Part shown: positions 61,111-64,000 of the stretch, piece after piece | Numbering within the stretch: position 1 is the first letter of the stretch | Layout: every line of letters begins with the position of its first letter | DNA from: Aquimarina sp. MAR_2010_214 | Lineage (GTDB): Bacteria > Bacteroidota > Bacteroidia > Flavobacteriales > Flavobacteriaceae | Direction of reading: 5' to 3' | Assembly (NCBI RefSeq): GCF_002846555.1 | Contig: NZ_PJMS01000001.1 | Coordinates: 4,634,501-4,698,500, forward strand | Length of the DNA: 64,000 nucleotides | Notes under the pieces: model-generated | What the model was told of the DNA's origin: nothing | The model's database searches: none | Seen by the model: only the letters and a program-made list of their open reading frames with translations | Position numbers and translations under genes: made by a program

Positions 61111-64000
61111 ATGAAAACATTTACCAAAAGCGCATTGTTTTTATTATGGTTGATACCAATGAGCTTTTTTGCACAGTCAACTGTTAATGGGACAGTTACT
61201 GATGCTGGAAGTGGTCAGCCCATTCCTGGTGTAAATATCATTGTTAAAGGAACCACAAACGGAATAACCTCTGATTTTGATGGTAACTATACTATAAACA
61301 ATGTCAACAATGAGGATATTATCGTATTCTCTTATGTTGGATTTATACCTCAAGAAGTGGTATATAGTGGTCAGGCTACTATAGCTATCATATTAGAAGA
61401 AGATGCTGCAGAACTCGAGCAGGTAGTATTGATCGGTTATGGTGCGACCAGAAAAAAAGATCTAACTGGATCTGTTGCTTTGGTTACATCAGAGGATTTT
61501 AATACAGGGAACAATGTTACTCCCGAAAACCTATTTAATGGTAGAGTTGCCGGTGTATCCATTAACACTAACGGTGGTCCTGCCGCTAATTCTGAAATCA
61601 GAATCAGAGGTGGAGCATCATTAAACGCATCTAATGACCCATTAATTGTTGTAGATGGCTTACCTCTAAATGATCCAGGAGATTTAGCCAATGGTTCAAG
61701 ATCTATTCTTTCTTCAATTAACCCCAACGACATTGAGTCTTTTTCTATTCTTAAAGATGCATCGGCAGCTGCCATCTATGGTAACCGTGGTGCGAATGGT
61801 GTGATCATTATCACAACCAAAAAAGGGAAAAAGAACTTGCAAATCAGTTTAGATTCTAAAACTAGTGCCACTCGTATACATAAAACAGTAGATGTTTTTT
61901 CTGCAGATGAGTATAGAGCATTTATTGCAGAAAATTTCCCAACTCGTGTTGCTGATTTAGGTACTGCAAATACAGATTGGCAAGATGAAATTTATAGAAC
62001 GGCTTTTTCAACAGATCATAACCTATCGGTGAGTGGTTCTATTATGCAAGTCTTACCTACAAGAATTGCCATAGGAAGATCAGATCAGGAAGGGCTTAGA
62101 AAAACATCTAAGTTTGAAAGAACAACTACATCTCTTTCTTTGAATCCCCGATTATTTGATAATCACTTAAAAATAGATGTAAATGCTAACTTAAATTTTG
62201 AAAAAAACCGGTTTGCACCAGATGTAGAAGGAGCTGCTATTACTTTTGATCCAACTCAGCCAGTCCTTGACTCAAGTTCGCCTTACGGAGGTTTTTTTGA
62301 ATATCGAGATTCTAGTACTGGATTTGCCTCAAACAACGTTCAGAGAAATCCTCTGGCTCAACTATTACAAACAAAAGAGATCGCTAACGTAAGACGGTAT
62401 TTTGGTAATATAAAACTGGATTATCAATTACACTTCTTTCCTGATGTACGCGCTGTATTAAATTTAGGAATAGATGATAGCGAAACGGATAGGTTCCAGG
62501 AACGCTCTACCGAAAGTGCAACCGGTTTTAATGCAAACTTGGGTGAATTTTTAGGTTTTAAATCTGATACAGATCTATTAGTAAAAAACCGACTTCTAGA
62601 TGCTTACCTTAAGTATAACAAAACTTTTGGTCGATTAGATATCGAAGCTACAGGAGGATACTCATATCAAAAATTCGAATTAGATAAATATGAAACAGGA
62701 GATCAGCGTGATCCTGGTAATTTCCCAGAAAGAACTATTGATCCAGACGAAGTACTACTGGCATATTTCTTAAGAACCAACTTAAAATTTAATGACAAAT
62801 ACTTTTTAACTGCATCCATACGTAGAGATGGTACTTCACGATTCGCAGAAGATAACAGATGGGGATATTTTCCTTCGGCATCTTTTGGATGGCAAATAAG
62901 CGAAGAGAATTTTCTTAGAAATTCTTCTACGGTAAGTAATTTACGATTACGTTTGGGATATGGTATTACTGGTCAGCAAGATATTGATCAAGCCTACGCA
63001 TATCTGGAGCGATACAGAAGAAGTAGTCCTCTTACACAATATATCCTTGATGGTCAGGTCATCAATATTGTGCAACCACAATTTAGAAATGAAGATATCG
63101 AGTGGGAAAAAATAACCGAATACAATATCGGTATAGACTACGGTTTCTGGAACGATAGAATTAGTGGTTCAATCGATGTCTTTAGAAAAGAATCAGACGA
63201 TTTACTTTCTCAGGCACCGATCCCCGATGCTGCCAACTTCTCTAACCAGGGATTTCAGAACATAGGTAAGTTTATAACAGAAGGTATCGAGTTTTCTATT
63301 ACTGCCGATGTTATTAGAAATAGCAACCTAAAATGGAATGTAAGCTATAATGCAACATTCATAGATAGAGAAATAGAAAGCTTAGCATTTGGTCAAGACA
63401 TATTAACCACTGATATTGAAGGCGGTACAGGTAATACAATCCAGATACATAGACAAGGAGAAGCTCCTTTCTCATTCTTTACCTATGCACAAATTTATGA
63501 TACCAATGGCAAACCTATAGAAGGAGCATATGCCGATCTTAATGGTGATGGAGTCATTAATAATAATGACAGATATATTTCTGGCAAAGGTACTCCAGAC
63601 TTAATAATGGGGCTTCAATCCAGTTTAAACTATAAGAATTTTGATTTTAGTTTTAGTATGAGAGCTAATATTGGAGGGGAAGTATACAATAATGTAGCAT
63701 CAAAAAATGCGCAACGAGGCAATATATTTAGAACTGTATTTAATAATACGCCAGCATCAATTTTAGATACTAATTTTCAGAATACTCCAGATGTTATTCT
63801 TTCTGATTACTACGTAGAAGATGCTTCATTTCTAAGAATGGACAACATTACATTAGGATACACTCTTAAAGATCTTATGAAAGGTGTATCCAGTCTTCGA
63901 TTATGGGCTGGGATGCAGAACGCATTTATAATTACAGATTATTCCGGATTAGATCCTGAAATTCAAAATAATGGCGTAGATAAAACGATTTTCCCAAGAG
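61111..64000 (+). CDS. SusC/RagA-family TonB-linked outer-membrane receptor (3' end outside window)
   Basis: 963 codons are in the window and still open, near the usual length of about 1000. The signal peptide ends MSFFAQ. A CarboxypepD_reg-like domain (about 24-110, VNGTVTDAGSGQPIPGVNII) is followed by the plug domain with the SusC signature IRGGASLNASNDPLIVVDGL and AAIYGNRGANGVIIITTKKG. The rest is a long beta-barrel. It should import maltooligosaccharides through the outer membrane with TonB energy and a SusD partner. SusD-like and surface glucan-binding genes are expected just beyond 64000. It is divergent from the LacI regulator. Confidence 0.93.
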   Translation, partial: MKTFTKSALFLLWLIPMSFFAQSTVNGTVTDAGSGQPIPGVNIIVKGTTNGITSDFDGNYTINNVNNEDIIVFSYVGFIPQEVVYSGQATIAIILEEDAAELEQVVLIGYGATRKKDLTGSVALVTSEDFNTGNNVTPENLFNGRVAGVSINTNGGPAANSEIRIRGGASLNASNDPLIVVDGLPLNDPGDLANGSRSILSSINPNDIESFSILKDASAAAIYGNRGANGVIIITTKKGKKNLQISLDSKTSATRIHKTVDVFSADEYRAFIAENFPTRVADLGTANTDWQDEIYRTAFSTDHNLSVSGSIMQVLPTRIAIGRSDQEGLRKTSKFERTTTSLSLNPRLFDNHLKIDVNANLNFEKNRFAPDVEGAAITFDPTQPVLDSSSPYGGFFEYRDSSTGFASNNVQRNPLAQLLQTKEIANVRRYFGNIKLDYQLHFFPDVRAVLNLGIDDSETDRFQERSTESATGFNANLGEFLGFKSDTDLLVKNRLLDAYLKYNKTFGRLDIEATGGYSYQKFELDKYETGDQRDPGNFPERTIDPDEVLLAYFLRTNLKFNDKYFLTASIRRDGTSRFAEDNRWGYFPSASFGWQISEENFLRNSSTVSNLRLRLGYGITGQQDIDQAYAYLERYRRSSPLTQYILDGQVINIVQPQFRNEDIEWEKITEYNIGIDYGFWNDRISGSIDVFRKESDDLLSQAPIPDAANFSNQGFQNIGKFITEGIEFSITADVIRNSNLKWNVSYNATFIDREIESLAFGQDILTTDIEGGTGNTIQIHRQGEAPFSFFTYAQIYDTNGKPIEGAYADLNGDGVINNNDRYISGKGTPDLIMGLQSSLNYKNFDFSFSMRANIGGEVYNNVASKNAQRGNIFRTVFNNTPASILDTNFQNTPDVILSDYYVEDASFLRMDNITLGYTLKDLMKGVSSLRLWAGMQNAFIITDYSGLDPEIQNNGVDKTIFPR

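Overview
The window is AT-rich chromosomal DNA from a member of the Bacteroidota, most likely a marine Flavobacteriaceae bacterium (Aquimarina-like; this genus guess is inference). The signs are a SusC-type TonB-dependent receptor, type IX secretion sorting domains ending a large metalloprotease, many lipoproteins with a Cys lipobox, TAnnTTTG-type promoter elements, almost no Shine-Dalgarno sequences, and intergenic palindromic repeats. No tRNA, rRNA, CRISPR array, prophage or intact insertion sequence was recognised.

Layout. 1-1990 (minus): an arginine operon, GNAT acetyltransferase-argG-argC, with argC cut by the window edge. 1991-2878: a long gap with a perfect 22-bp inverted repeat and a GC-rich patch. 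2879-4431: a PLAT-like lipoprotein and an outer-membrane beta-barrel. 4613-11860 (minus): the branched-chain amino acid operon ilvD-ilvB-ilvN-ilvC-ilvA. Ahead of it, at 12111-12458, is a promoter followed by two complete transcription attenuators in tandem, each with an Ile/Val-rich leader peptide, an antiterminator strand next to the leader stop codon, and an intrinsic terminator. 12660-16481: a 1273-residue secreted reprolysin-like protease. 16825-17147: a collapsed T9SS-secreted protease gene. 17789-20717: a NarL-type response regulator and a three-gene operon of a small protein, a membrane protein and a histidine kinase. 21343-24885: a TPR-CHAT caspase-like protein flanked by two related inverted-repeat elements.

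25747-30425 (minus): DUF2891 lipoprotein, an NRAMP-fold transporter lacking the usual metal ligands, and pxpA-pxpB-pxpC (5-oxoprolinase), which together look like an uptake and hydrolysis module for 5-oxoproline. 30861-32124: two AT-rich secreted orphans. 32310-36165: YifB/ComM ATPase, aspartate kinase and a divergent ACT-like protein. 36228-41725: M13 metallopeptidase lipoprotein, a Xre-RES toxin-antitoxin pair, and a multi-TM patatin. 42087-48391: a small T9SS-like protein, a hybrid histidine kinase, a carboxypeptidase-regulatory-like protein, an S41 peptidase and small hypotheticals.

48403-64000: central and alpha-glucan metabolism. It holds a GlcNAc-kinase-like ATPase, gapA, pfkA, then a maltose/starch utilisation locus (two GH13 enzymes, GH65 phosphorylase, beta-phosphoglucomutase, MFS sugar transporter, LacI regulator) divergent from a susC gene that runs off the end. 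The intended flow is glucan capture by SusC, cleavage by the GH13 enzymes, import, phosphorolysis by GH65 to beta-glucose-1-phosphate, isomerisation by PgmB and entry into glycolysis through Pfk and GAPDH. LacI-type palindromes with an AAACGTTT core lie upstream of both susC and pfkA.
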